Shown here one piece after another: positions 21,739 through 29,873 of a stretch of DNA of 64,000 nt. Below the pieces are notes generated by a model, which was not told the origin of the DNA, searched no databases, and saw nothing but the letters and a program-made list of their open reading frames with translations. Every line of letters begins with the position of its first letter. Position 1 is the stretch's first letter. Made by a program: the position numbers and the translations under genes. Source of the DNA: Streptomyces sp. YIM 121038. Its GTDB lineage: Bacteria > Actinomycetota > Actinomycetes > Streptomycetales > Streptomycetaceae. The DNA lies in assembly GCF_006088715.1 (NCBI RefSeq), contig NZ_CP030771.1:8430001-8494000 (forward strand), written 5' to 3'.

Positions 21739-22540
21739 GGTCAGGAGCATACGGGGCGCCCACGCACGGCCCGCGACGGTGGCGCTGCTCGGGCGTGCGG
21801 CGCCGCGCCGCGATGTCCAGGGCCCGCTCGACGCACTCGGCCGCGCCCTCAGCGACGGCCGCGATGCGCCGCTCCTCCCACTCCGGCAGCGCCGTGAACG
21901 GGCCCGCGGCGCGCGTGACCCGGGCGAGGAGCCACAGCGCGGCGTACGGCGCCGTCCTGCACCCGGTGTACCGCCACCGCCGCAGGTCGAGGGCGTCCGC
22001 ACGCGCGAGCTGGTCGCGACGGGCCCGGTCTGCGGCCGGCCACGAGCGCGGTGCGTACGCCCTCGGCGAGCGCTGCACGACGGCTGCGGTCTGGTCGGCG
22101 CAGCCCACGAGGGCGTCCTCGACGGCGCGCATGGTGTCGAGGACGGCGAGGCGGACGGGGGCGGGGTGTTCACCGGCCTGGTCGGGGCCGCGTTCCAGGG
22201 TGCGGAGGTGGGCGGCCTGGTGGCGCGCGTACTCCAGCTCCAGCCGTTCGGGATCGAGTTGGTCGAGGCGGGCGAGGTGGCCGCGGGAGCCGACGTCGAG
22301 CGTCGCGGCGGTCGCGGGGGCGCCGACGGCTTCGTCGAGGTCGGCCCACCGCAGGGCGATGGTGCGGAGGTGGGTGACGGTCGTGGTCATCGTCGGTGCT
22401 CCTGTGGTGCGCGGGACGGTGCGGGGACTGGCCTGGTGGGCGCGGTGGCCGGGCGCTCCATCGCGGCGGTGTGCGGCGCCGGTGTGTCCGTCGGCGGTGA
22501 GACGTCCGCCGACTTCCGCGGCGGTGCTGCGGCGGCTCAT
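21713..22540 (-). CDS. Unknown protein, last gene of a four-gene overlapping operon
   Basis: 275 residues from ATG 22540, which overlaps the preceding stop as ATGA and follows AGGAGG. ATG 22390, with AGGAG, is an internal alternative that gives 225 residues beginning MTTTVTHLRTIALRWADLDE. The protein is Ala/Arg/Glu-rich and mostly helical; it contains RTAPYAALWLLARVTRAAGPF and ALPEWEERRIAAVAEGAAEC. No membrane segment or known domain was recognised. Confidence 0.6.
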   Translation of the reverse strand: MSRRSTAAEVGGRLTADGHTGAAHRRDGAPGHRAHQASPRTVPRTTGAPTMTTTVTHLRTIALRWADLDEAVGAPATAATLDVGSRGHLARLDQLDPERLELEYARHQAAHLRTLERGPDQAGEHPAPVRLAVLDTMRAVEDALVGCADQTAAVVQRSPRAYAPRSWPAADRARRDQLARADALDLRRWRYTGCRTAPYAALWLLARVTRAAGPFTALPEWEERRIAAVAEGAAECVERALDIAARRRTPEQRHRRGPCVGAPYAPDHEHRTSRP

Positions 22541-22818
22541 GGACGGTGCCTCCTGCGCGCGGGCCCGTACGGGGATGGCCAGGCGGGTCGGTCCGGGCGG
22601 CGGCGGGCCCGGAACGCCCGGCCCGCTCGGCCCAGGGCTGAGCGGACGGCCTTCGCGGAGGCGGCCATGACCGCGGTCATGGCGTCGTGGACTGTGCGGA
22701 TCCGTTCTGCCACGGCACGGGCGAGCGCTGGCTTCCCGTGGAACCCGGAGTTCGTGCTGCTGTGGAGGGGCCGCCATTGGCCGTCGTCGTCCAGGAACTC
22801 GATGCGGATGGGTTTCAC
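22537..22818 (-). CDS. 93-residue basic protein of unknown function
   Basis: GTG 22818 overlaps the preceding stop as GTGA and follows AAGGAG. The protein opens with KPIRIEFLDDDGQWRPLHS, followed by a helical stretch (ALARAVAERIRTVHDAMTAV) and a strongly basic tail. A role in nucleic-acid binding is conceivable from charge only. It belongs to the four-gene overlapping operon. Confidence 0.6.
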   Translation of the reverse strand: MKPIRIEFLDDDGQWRPLHSSTNSGFHGKPALARAVAERIRTVHDAMTAVMAASAKAVRSALGRAGRAFRARRRPDRPAWPSPYGPARRRHRP

Positions 22819-23528
22819 GGCTGCTCCTTGGCCGGGGCAGTGGGCCGAGTGAGGGTGTCGTCGGCCTGGCGGCCCGTGTGCCCGGCGATCGGGCCGCACT
22901 GCTCGGTGCCGAGCGCGTTGGGGGTGTTGCTCCCCGCATCACACGGCGTACCGGCGAGGGCGACACGGATGCGTTGCCGCCAGCCGAGGGCGCCTGGGTT
23001 GCGGAGGGCGGCCCGAACGCGCTCGATCACGGCGCGCTGCTCGGTGTGGGACTCGATGAGGAGGGCGCGCTGCCGGACGAGTTCCGCGTTCTCGGCGAGC
23101 AGCTCGTCGACGCGGGCGAGGGCCGCTGTGTACCTGCGGGCGCTCTCCTCGTGGAGGTTCTCCAGGTGCTGCACGCGGGTGCGCGTGCTGAGGAGTCCGC
23201 CGTGCGGGAGGACGACGTCGAGGACGGCTGTGGTGAGGGCGTCGCGGACGTGCTCGTGCTCGTCGATGCGGTGGTGCTCGGGGTGCTCGTGGAAGATCGA
23301 GCCGATGGCTGCCTCGAGTTGAGGGCGGAGCCGGGGCCCAGGTTCCGGGGCTCGGAGCGTGGTCGTGAGGTCGGCGGCCAGGGCGCGGGCGAGCGGGCCG
23401 GGTGCCTCGCCCCAGACGTCGCGGAGCGTCCCCACGCGGGCGACGGCGTCCTCGGCGGCGATGAGGCGCTCGCGCAGCCTGTCGAGGGCGTCGTCGGTGA
23501 GGTCGTCGAGGCGGATGCGCTCGGTCAT
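22815..23528 (-). CDS. 237-residue coiled-coil-like protein of unknown function
   Basis: The protein starts MTERIRLDDLTDDALDRLRE and continues with helical, charged sequence. Residues 115-180 (HLENLHEESARRYTAALAR, ELLAENAELVRQRALL) look like a coiled coil. Small proteins of this look recur in Streptomyces integrative elements and phage-like islands. Its start overlaps the upstream stop by ATGA, with AAGGA upstream. Function unknown. Confidence 0.65.
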   Translation of the reverse strand: MTERIRLDDLTDDALDRLRERLIAAEDAVARVGTLRDVWGEAPGPLARALAADLTTTLRAPEPGPRLRPQLEAAIGSIFHEHPEHHRIDEHEHVRDALTTAVLDVVLPHGGLLSTRTRVQHLENLHEESARRYTAALARVDELLAENAELVRQRALLIESHTEQRAVIERVRAALRNPGALGWRQRIRVALAGTPCDAGSNTPNALGTEQCGPIAGHTGRQADDTLTRPTAPAKEQP

Positions 23529-23947
23529 GCGGCCTGGTCCTTCTTCGTGCAGTGCGTGGTGTCGTGTTCGGCGCCGCGGGATTCCCATGACCGAAGGCAG
23601 CAGGCGGTGTTGAGGTCGGCCCAGCCGCGGTCGGTGTCGGTGGCATGGGCGCGGCCGGGGGCGCAGGCGACGCCGTGGTCGCTGCTGTCGGCCAGGGGCC
23701 GGAGGAGGCGGCAGGGGGTGAGCGGGGGCGGCGGCGCGGGCCGCGCGGCGAGGCGTTCGCGCTGTGCGTCGACGCGGCCTCGGCGGTCGGCGACGGCCTC
23801 GCAGCGGGCGCACCAGGCGAGGGCCAGGGCTCCGCCCGTCGTGCCCAACGCGGCGGGCCAGTACGGGCTGGTGGCGGCGGCCGCGGTCATGCCGAGGAGG
23901 GCGCAGGCGCCGGCGCGGAAGGCGAGGGCGTGATGGCGGTGGGGCAT
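23525..23947 (-). CDS. Small membrane protein with Cys-rich tail, first gene of the overlapping operon
   Basis: 140 residues from ATG 23947. A hydrophobic N-terminal region (LAFRAGACALLGMTAAAATS, PYWPAALGTTGGALALAWC) suggests one or two membrane segments. The C-terminal part carries DRGWADLNTACCLRSWES and CTKKDQAA. No family was recognised. As first gene it would define the promoter; the upstream 23948-24313 stretch is the likely site. Confidence 0.6.
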   Translation of the reverse strand: MPHRHHALAFRAGACALLGMTAAAATSPYWPAALGTTGGALALAWCARCEAVADRRGRVDAQRERLAARPAPPPPLTPCRLLRPLADSSDHGVACAPGRAHATDTDRGWADLNTACCLRSWESRGAEHDTTHCTKKDQAA

Positions 23948-24313
23948 GTGGGGGGCCTCGTCAGTGTGGGGGGCGCCGGGCTGAACCAGGCGGTGGGGGG
24001 GTGTTGCCAGGCGGGCCTGGCGTGTGGCGTCGGGTGGCTCCTGGAGGCTCTGGTGAGGGTGCTTCCCACGCGTGGCCGGTCTGTTCCACGGCTCGCTCGG
24101 CGCCCCTGCCGCCGGGAGGACTGGGGGTTTCGCTCTGTGGGGGGCGTGAGCGGTGGCGAGATGTGCGGCAGCGTCGACGTGGCCCGCCTCGCGCTGCGGA
24201 CACCATGGGGGGATCTGCTTGCGGTGGGGTGCGTTCGGACGGGGCTTCGCCTGGGCATGGGGCATTGCGCAGGAGGGATATCCGTGGCGGTACCTGGGTG
24301 GATTCGCGGGGGC
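23948..24313. other. Divergent intergenic region, no gene recognised
   Basis: 366 bp separate the overlapping operon from the antitoxin-like gene. Long open frames cross it on both strands but lack homology and ribosome sites. It probably holds both promoters. Confidence 0.4.
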
Positions 24314-24865
24314 ATGAGTGACACGACGATGAAGGTTGACTCCGCGACCGGGGATCGGTTCGCAGCGATCGCTGCGGCGGGTGGGGGGAGCGTGCGTGCC
24401 TACCTGGCGCGGCTGGCCCTCGAGGGGGAGAACCAGCTCGAGCTGAACCGGGCCGCGCCGGTGCTCCGCGAGGTCACTGGGAAGCCTGGCATCACCGAGG
24501 CGTTCGATGCGGCGTTCCCCGAGGACGCGCCGACCTCCCGGGACTCCGCGGGGCGGACGCCGGGTACAGGCAGGTGGTGCTGCGCGTGCTGGACGCGGCC
24601 GCCTCCGTCACCCTGTCGGGGGCGGACCCCGACGGGTGTTTGCGCGCGGTCGACCTCCAAGACCAGCGGATGTCCAAGACCTGCAGATGCCCAGGACCAG
24701 CAGACGTCCAAGACCAGCGGACGGGCACCCGACGGCACGACGCTGTGCCCTTACGACGCACTAACCCTGGTGGGCGTGTCCGGCGGTGGGAGTGCTCACG
24801 ACGATGCCGGGCTCCTCGCTGTAGCGGCACAGAAGTGCCCGGAGGAGGTGGGGAGGGTCATGTAG
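24314..24865 (+). CDS. Antitoxin-like ribbon-helix-helix protein with aberrant C-terminal extension
   Basis: The first 80 residues (MSDTTMKVDSATGDRFAAIA, GSVRAYLARLALEGENQLEL, KPGITEAFDAAFPEDAP) match small Streptomyces antitoxins of the MazE/VapB type, which end about there. The frame then continues for 100 residues of Arg/Pro/Thr-rich, unstructured sequence across a 17-bp tandem repeat. A normal stop was probably lost by a frameshift near 24550. No intact toxin gene follows; a short stretch in another frame (QVVLRVLDAAASV) may be its remnant. Likely a broken toxin-antitoxin locus. Confidence 0.5.
   Translation: MSDTTMKVDSATGDRFAAIAAAGGGSVRAYLARLALEGENQLELNRAAPVLREVTGKPGITEAFDAAFPEDAPTSRDSAGRTPGTGRWCCACWTRPPPSPCRGRTPTGVCARSTSKTSGCPRPADAQDQQTSKTSGRAPDGTTLCPYDALTLVGVSGGGSAHDDAGLLAVAAQKCPEEVGRVM
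24656..24723. repeat. Four 17-bp tandem repeats
   Basis: Units TCCAAGACCAGCGGATG, TCCAAGACCTGCAGATG, CCCAGGACCAGCAGACG and TCCAAGACCAGCGGACG follow one another without gaps. Since 17 is not a multiple of three, each unit changes the reading frame, which shows the overlapping frame is not under normal coding constraint. Confidence 0.92.
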
Positions 24866-25067
24866 CGCGCGGCCCCGGCAGCGCGGCTCGGTCCCGGCGG
24901 CTTCGGGTGGAGTTCCAGACGAACACGAGGCACTCCGTCTTCCCGCCGCTCTTTCCGGCGTCGGTCCAGACCGGAGGGAGGTCCCGAACGGACGGCCGGA
25001 TCGCGTACCTCCCCTCGTTGTTGAGGACGACCTTGTAGATGGGCGCGGGTCCGGTTGCGGTCGGCAC
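24858..25067 (-). CDS. Divergent MbtH-like protein
   Basis: 69 residues from a GTG 6 bp after ACAGGAG. Length and pattern resemble MbtH proteins that bind and activate NRPS adenylation domains: VVLNNEGRYAIRPSVRDLPP, then VWTDAG and ECLVFVWN. Key differences are Arg in place of the first conserved Trp (AIRPS versus SxWP) and Asn-Ser-Thr where WTDxRP is expected. It may be a degenerate paralogue or a related small family. It lies between the two biosynthetic regions but in neither. Whether it still binds adenylation domains is open. Confidence 0.5.
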   Translation of the reverse strand: MPTATGPAPIYKVVLNNEGRYAIRPSVRDLPPVWTDAGKSGGKTECLVFVWNSTRSRRDRAALPGPRAT

Positions 25068-25795
25068 AGTGGGCTCCTGTCGTGAGCGTATGGGCATCAG
25101 ATGCGGGGAGGCCGAACCGGACGGCCAAGGAACCGACCATCGCGGACTCCTGGACTCCTCACCCGCGCCAGCCGCCGTGCTGCCCTGGGTGATTGTCCCT
25201 GCCGGGCGGGTTGCTGCCTCGGCCTCCGGCCGCTCCTCGCTGACGGCGGTTTGCGGTAGGGGCGCGGCTCCCTCTCAGCGGCATGCAAAACGCTTCCCCC
25301 GAGGGCCTCTTGACGGCTTGACGATTGATGCTTGAATGTTTTGATCTTTCCTAGATCCAGGCCTGAGCGGCTGCGGCCGAAAGTCCCTCCCCTGGGGACC
25401 TTGGTCCCTAATCACCGCGTACGGGTGTGTGCCCTCCGGTACGCAAGCCCTCTGCGGCGCCGTGTCGGGCATCGGGGCCCGGCCGGCCGGGAGAGGAACG
25501 GGTGTGTGCTCAGGCTGCGAGGGAGACGCTGGCCCCCGCCCCGGTCTCCCTTCGCCCGCGCGGTCGTTGGCCTGTTCCGCGAGCTCGCCACGATCGGCAA
25601 GGCGGCCGCCCTGACGCACTGCGGGGCAGCCCTCATGCTGCTGTTCCTGATTCTGCTGGAGCTGGTCGTCGCCCTCGTCGGCCCGAATGACGAGCGCTGC
25701 CCAGAACGCTCTCGTACTCGACGAAGTCCCTTCAGGCCTTGAGGAACTGACTAGCCGTCATGTGTGAGGCCAGCTCATGTACACGTTCCGCTGAA
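25068..25795. other. Gap with one doubtful membrane frame
   Basis: 728 bp. A plus-strand frame at 25332-25742 would encode 136 residues with one convincing hydrophobic segment (ALMLLFLILLELVVALVG) but no ribosome site and a basic low-complexity N-terminus. It may be the tail of a lost membrane protein. A palindrome is listed separately. Nothing else recognised. Confidence 0.35.
25395..25408. promoter_or_regulatory. GGGACC-TT-GGTCCC palindrome
   Basis: A 14-bp site with perfect 6-bp arms. It resembles DevR/DosR-type (OsdR in Streptomyces) boxes built on GGGAC-N-GTCCC. A nearly identical inverted core occurs at 39807-39819. No adjacent dormancy-type gene is evident. Confidence 0.4.
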
Positions 25796-26200
25796 TCAAC
25801 GAGGGTCACCCTCCCTTACGATCTCGCCGGGTCGCACTCCGGCGTGCCGCAGGGTGCGCATCAGTGGGGAGTCGGGACGGAGGGCCCGGCAGGCGGTTGC
25901 GGCGCCGATGAAGCGGGCTGCGCGGGCGTCGTCGGGCAGCTGGAAGGCGCCGTCGGGCAGGCCCGAGCCGGTGTCGTCGCCACCCTCGGGCGGTTCGGTG
26001 ACGGTGGCGGGGATGTCGGCGATCGCCCAGCGCCAGAACCCGGACCCGGTGGGGGCGTCGGGGTCGTAGACGGTCACGGCGTAGCCCCTGGCGCCTTTCC
26101 GGGGCGCCGCTCCAGGACAGTTGCCCCGCGACGCCGACACCGGGGCCGAGGCGCTGGCCCGACACCTCACCCAGACCGCGGCCGGACTGACCGGCCACCC
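25796..26200 (-). pseudogene. PEBP (YbhB/Raf kinase inhibitor-like) remnant
   Basis: The minus-strand frame encodes [39 protein letters not shown] and [20 protein letters not shown], the centre of a bacterial PEBP protein. The preceding core segment QLSWSGAPE is in another frame, and the C-terminal half (with HRY and the final strands) is absent. The gene is therefore frameshifted and truncated. Confidence 0.65.
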
Positions 26201-26417
26201 TCACCACGAACCCGCGAAGGACCGCGAAGGACGCCTGACGCGCCTCGGGCGTAGAGCTTGTTGACGTACGGGGCCCGGGGCCGGTGGCGTCATGCTCTCC
26301 CAGGGCACGCCGCCCGCGAGAGACGTGAGGTCCATCAAGAGCCCGAGGGTGCCTCCCCGTAGGTGGCCACCCACTCGCGGGGGCCGCGCAGGATGCGTAC
26401 CTGGGGGTCGGTGAGCT
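26201..26417. other. Gap without recognised gene
   Basis: No gene, repeat or site was recognised in this 217-bp stretch. Confidence 0.3.
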
Positions 26418-26654
26418 TCACGGCCGCGCCTTCGCGGCCTGGGCGCGGGCCTGTTCCTTGAGCGCGACGCGGGCTGCGGGGGTGCCGTACGGGGTCTGCC
26501 AGTAGGGGTGGGCTGCGATCAGGCGGGACAGCTGCAGCAGTCGGCGCCGGTGCGCGGCCGCGCCGCTCGTCGGCACGTCGGCCAGGTGCTGGTAGGTGAC
26601 GTACCAGGCTTCCTGGGCCTTCAGGAGGTCAGTGGGAAAGGGGTGCCGGTCCAT
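26418..26654 (-). CDS. 78-residue conserved-looking protein of unknown function
   Basis: The product begins MDRHPFPTDLLKAQEAWYVT and contains RRRLLQLSRLIAAHPYW before a basic Ala-rich tail. Codon bias and the absence of competing frames support it as real. Similar small proteins occur in many Streptomyces genomes without assigned role. It is fully soluble, mostly helical and has no cysteine. Confidence 0.6.
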   Translation of the reverse strand: MDRHPFPTDLLKAQEAWYVTYQHLADVPTSGAAAHRRRLLQLSRLIAAHPYWQTPYGTPAARVALKEQARAQAAKARP

Positions 26655-27088
26655 GGATACGATTAGATCGCATGTTCGAATGTGGATGCAAAGGCTGCGC
26701 CGGGCTCACCGACCACACCTGTGGTGGCTGTATCTGTTCAGCGAGCACGGGGGGATGTCCCGGGTGTGATCCACTCGGCCGCCCACGTGGCCGACGCGAA
26801 GGCGGCCACCGCCCGCCCCTGGACCTCGACGAACGCCACCCCCTGCGCTGCGCCGTCCTCCAGGCGCGCGCAGGATCTCGGCGGCGTCGGGGACCGGCGC
26901 GGCCGGGGACGTCAGGGCCATGGGGCGGTGATCGTCTGCCGGGCCGGCGCGGTCGGCCCGGGCGCCGGGAAGCGCGCCCTGCGTCCAGCCCGCGCGGCGG
27001 AGCCTGGACGCCTTCCCGCGAGGCGTAGACGCCGTGCCCGCGCTCAGGGAAGCGGAGGAAGGCGACGCGACCGGCGGGCGGGGTGAGG
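26655..27088. other. Gap with antisense coding remnants
   Basis: A minus-strand frame between about 26760 and 26870 reads GVAFVEVQGRAVAAFASATW and AAEWITPGTSPR, which looks like protein sequence but is not part of an intact gene. On the plus strand a cysteine-rich frame starts at 26672 without a ribosome site. I see no complete gene. Confidence 0.35.
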
Positions 27089-27694
27089 TCACGCGGGGGT
27101 GTGGAGCGGTGGGTGCTCGAGCACGCGGGGCTTGTACTCGACGAGCTGGATGCGGCCGTCGAAGGTGCGGTGCTCGGTCATCTCCAGGGCGACGTCCGGG
27201 TAGCCGTCGTAGATGCGTTCTTCGCCCGTGGCCCCGGTGATCACCGGGAACATCACGACCCGGAAGCGGTCGACGAGTCCGGCCCGCAGCAGGGACCGGC
27301 ACAGGCTGAGGCTGCCGATCGTGCTGAGGAGCCCCGAGCCGCCCGACTTCATGGCGCGGACCGCCTCGACGGCGTCGCCGCGCACGAGCGTGGAGTTGGC
27401 CCACGTCAGCGGCTCCTCGATGGAGGAGGAGAACACCACCTTGGACGCTTGCGTGAGCTCGTCCACGGACGCCTCTTCCTCGGGCCTGAACTCGTCCTGG
27501 CCGCTGGGGACCTCGCCCGCGGCGAAGCCCGACATCAGGCGGTAGGTGTTCGCTCCCATCAGATAGGTGACCTCGGGCTGCTTCCCGAGCCATGCGAGGT
27601 ACTCCGGGCCCTCCAGGCCCCAGAACCCGGGCCATCCCTCTCCCGATGCGTGACCGTCGAGGGAAGTGATGAAGTCGACGAGAAGCTCCGACAT
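27089..27694 (-). CDS. Dihydrofolate-reductase-like (RibD C-terminal domain) protein
   Basis: 201 residues of the RibD_C/DHFR fold. Diagnostic pieces are the opening SELLVDFITSLDGHASGEGW, the middle YLMGANTYRLMSGF, KVVFSSSIEEPLTWANSTLV, and the C-terminal DRFRVVMFPVITG. The ATG at 27694 follows AAAGGA. Proteins of this group are NADPH-dependent reductases of mostly unknown substrate; few are true DHFRs. It is transcribed alone. Confidence 0.85.
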   Translation of the reverse strand: MSELLVDFITSLDGHASGEGWPGFWGLEGPEYLAWLGKQPEVTYLMGANTYRLMSGFAAGEVPSGQDEFRPEEEASVDELTQASKVVFSSSIEEPLTWANSTLVRGDAVEAVRAMKSGGSGLLSTIGSLSLCRSLLRAGLVDRFRVVMFPVITGATGEERIYDGYPDVALEMTEHRTFDGRIQLVEYKPRVLEHPPLHTPA

Positions 27695-27902
27695 GGCAGT
27701 GTCCTTTCCTGAGGTGTCACGAGCTTGGACCGGCCGGAAGCCGCAAACTCATCGGCCACGCGCTGTGGAGTTCGGGAAGTCGCCGAAAACGGCAGCAGCG
27801 GGCCGAGCCGCTTGGTCCATCGCCCCGGGCCGGCCTTCGGAGGGCGTGCGGGTGCCCTTTCCGCGCGCGGAGAGGGCAAGGGCGGCTCGCCTCCGCGTAC
27901 GG

Positions 27903-28442
27903 ATGGTGCCAGGGCCGAGTCCGTACGACCCGGACGAGGCCCGTGTCGCCGGATACCCGGCGGGCTGGGCGAAGCGCCTCCTCCAGCGCGGCCTGAGCGG
28001 CGAGATCGTCTTCGACTCCTGCCGGCCGAGACCGGGCGGTTCGGCACCGGCGCTGCCTACCGCTGCCGAGGAGCTGTTCGTCGCCGACTCCGCGGCTGTC
28101 CTCGTGCAGCTGGACTTCGACAAGGGGAGCCGGGCAGCGGGCATACGCTGGCTGCTCGATCACCCCGCATGCGCGGCGATCACGGCCGCGCAGGAGCGTG
28201 ATGTACGTCGCCAGACACACCGCCTCGCCGAGGGCGGGGCGCTACCCGCGCTGCCGGGCGGAGTGGATGCAGTTGCTGAGTGGGCCCGGCAGCGGCCCGT
28301 CGAAGGCATCGAAGGATACGTATTCCAGTTCTGGCCATGGCACAGGACCGCGGAGCCGGGAGCGCGAGCCATGTTTTTCCCGTTGCGCTTCCAGTCCGAG
28401 AAGTCGTCGTACGCGCAGTATGTTTCTTCTCCCCGCACGTAG
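27903..28442 (+). CDS. 179-residue protein of unknown function
   Basis: Strong GC3 bias supports this frame over antisense alternatives. Notable stretches are PSPYDPDEARVAGYPAGWAK, SGEIVFDSC, ADSAAVLVQLDFDKGSRAAG and EGYVFQFWPWHRTAEPGARA. No signal peptide, membrane segment or known domain is visible. ATG 27903 is chosen without a good ribosome site; in-frame GTG codons upstream (near 27846) are alternatives. Confidence 0.55.
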   Translation: MVPGPSPYDPDEARVAGYPAGWAKRLLQRGLSGEIVFDSCRPRPGGSAPALPTAAEELFVADSAAVLVQLDFDKGSRAAGIRWLLDHPACAAITAAQERDVRRQTHRLAEGGALPALPGGVDAVAEWARQRPVEGIEGYVFQFWPWHRTAEPGARAMFFPLRFQSEKSSYAQYVSSPRT

Positions 28443-28655
28443 GGGTGGCAGAGCGATGAACCCTGGCCAGAGGGAGCCGTCTTCGAGACCTTTCTGAAAC
28501 GGTCAAGGAGGTGACGGGGCGATGAAAGGTTGACCCTCTCGCTGTATCGGAATTTCCGTGTGGACCTTGGATTGGGAATTCGCCTAGGCTCCGATGGTGA
28601 CGGGACGTCTTCGATCAGGGGCCCGTCAGTTGATCCGGAAGAAGGGTTAAATCGG

Positions 28656-29153
28656 GTGCAGCTCAACCGGAGGATCGCAATTTCTTGTGTCGCTGCCATA
28701 GGGGCAGTCAGTATTTCGCTGAGCATGCCGTCAGCCAATGCGCAGATCCACACGCCCGATGGCGCCGTGCCAGCTACGAAGGCGAAGACTGAGCCGTGCA
28801 AGGGGAAGCAGCCCAGCAGCAAAATTGCTTACACGTTCCATCGCGGGCCCTCCAAGGTCCCGCTGCGCTGTGGAAACAGCAAGTGGGGGTTCCGGCACAT
28901 AGCCGCCCACGGCAGGTGGAGCAAGTCTTTCAAGAGCAAGATAAGCAGTACGCTCTGGAACGGCTACGAGGTAGGCCCTGGCGTCGTCCTTCGATACAAG
29001 CCCGGTGTGGGTTGCACCACGAAGCCAAGGAAAAACTTCAAGGTGGTATACAATAATGGCCCCCTTGGAGGGAAGCCGGGCGGAATCACTCCGCAGGGGA
29101 TCATCACGGCTTCTGTGCACTACACGGCAAGCGTCGCTAAGGGGCCATGCTAG
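28656..29153 (+). CDS. Secreted basic protein, candidate toxin
   Basis: 165 residues from GTG 28656, preceded by GAAGAAGGG. A Sec signal peptide (NRRIAISCVAAIGAVSISLS, cleavage near ANA-Q) leads into a Lys/Arg/His-rich mature domain: KIAYTFHRGPSKVPLRCGNS, KWGFRHIAAHGRWSKSF, GPGVVLRYKPGVGC. Its DNA is clearly lower in GC than the flanks. A 109-residue acidic protein follows 11 bp after its stop. Basic secreted domain plus small acidic partner is the usual look of an effector/immunity pair, and conserved His/Lys/Trp residues would suit a nuclease fold. No family was recognised. Confidence 0.65.
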   Translation: MQLNRRIAISCVAAIGAVSISLSMPSANAQIHTPDGAVPATKAKTEPCKGKQPSSKIAYTFHRGPSKVPLRCGNSKWGFRHIAAHGRWSKSFKSKISSTLWNGYEVGPGVVLRYKPGVGCTTKPRKNFKVVYNNGPLGGKPGGITPQGIITASVHYTASVAKGPC

Positions 29154-29164
29154 AAGGGTTGCCT

Positions 29165-29494
29165 ATGGCCACTTCTGAACAAGTGGAAGAAATGCTGGGC
29201 AGGGAGATCCTGGGAATTCAGCAGGAATATCCTGGCTCCGCCATCGAAGTTCTGGAACTGCGGGTGCGTGACGTATGCCCGCGCCTTTCGGTGCAACTCA
29301 AGATTCGGGCCCAAGGGGAACTGTGGGAAGTGTCCTTTGAATACAAGGGGCCTGAAGCGAGCCTGGTCAGTGGCGACCTCGACCCTGATCGCGTGGAGTA
29401 CCTCGGGTTCTTGATGCGCACTCATCTTTTTGAGTGGTGGGACACGAAGGACACTGAGAAGGCGTCCGAACGAATGGGTAAGAGGCTCAACTGA
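29165..29494 (+). CDS. Small acidic protein, candidate immunity protein
   Basis: 109 residues from ATG 29165, 6 bp after GAAGGG. Rich in Glu and Asp, without signal peptide, e.g. SEQVEEMLGREILGIQQEYP and EWWDTKDTEKASERM. It follows the secreted basic protein at 11 bp in the same lower-GC patch. Small acidic cytoplasmic proteins in this position commonly neutralise the partner toxin. The assignment is by context and charge only. Confidence 0.6.
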   Translation: MATSEQVEEMLGREILGIQQEYPGSAIEVLELRVRDVCPRLSVQLKIRAQGELWEVSFEYKGPEASLVSGDLDPDRVEYLGFLMRTHLFEWWDTKDTEKASERMGKRLN

Positions 29495-29606
29495 GTGACG
29501 GGCGCGTTCCCTTGGGGCCCGCGCCGCCGCGCGGACCCCAAGGGTCTCGACGCCGAACACGACCATGCCCCTACGACCAGACCGGCTGCGGGGGCACGGT
29601 CGCCGC

Positions 29607-29790
29607 TCACTCCGGCCGCCTGTGCTGCCGCCGGTCGTACTCCGCCCAGTCCTCCGGCGGATACGTCGCCTGCGGCGCCGCCAACGCCACATCGACCTGG
29701 ATCCCGAGGTCCTCCTCGAAGGCCCACCCCGTCAAGTTCGCGGAGCCTCCCGGGACACGCACGACGTCCTCGCCCGGCGGACGCGCCCGC
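29607..29790 (-). pseudogene. Phospholipase D-like domain remnant
   Basis: The minus-strand frame includes RVPGGSANLTGWAFEEDLGI and QVDVALAAPQATYPPEDWAEY. GSANLTxxA is the characteristic stretch after the HxK motif in PLD-like nucleases and DrmC-type proteins. No start, HxK motif or complete domain is found, so only a C-terminal scrap remains. About 340 bp around it hold no other gene. Confidence 0.5.
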
Positions 29791-29836
29791 CGACTCCGGC
29801 CGTGCAGGCTTGACACGCCCCGGAACACACAAGAAG

Positions 29837-29867
29837 CTAACACCGTTAGATTTTCTAACGGTGTTAG
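29837..29867. promoter_or_regulatory. Perfect 13-bp inverted repeat operator before tetR
   Basis: CTAACACCGTTAG and CTAACGGTGTTAG are exact inverted copies separated by ATTTT. The site ends 7 bp before the GTG start of the TetR gene, overlapping where a leaderless or short-leader promoter would lie. It is almost certainly the autoregulatory operator of that TetR. Confidence 0.85.
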
Positions 29868-29873
29868 GGGTTC

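Noticed and set aside
24656..24723. Possible CRISPR array.
   Set aside because: Units are contiguous 17-bp tandem repeats without spacers.
26672..27028. Cysteine-rich frame with eight cysteines in the first 33 residues (possible peptide).
   Set aside because: No ribosome site, and the rest is Arg/Pro-rich non-coding-like sequence; overlaps an antisense coding remnant.
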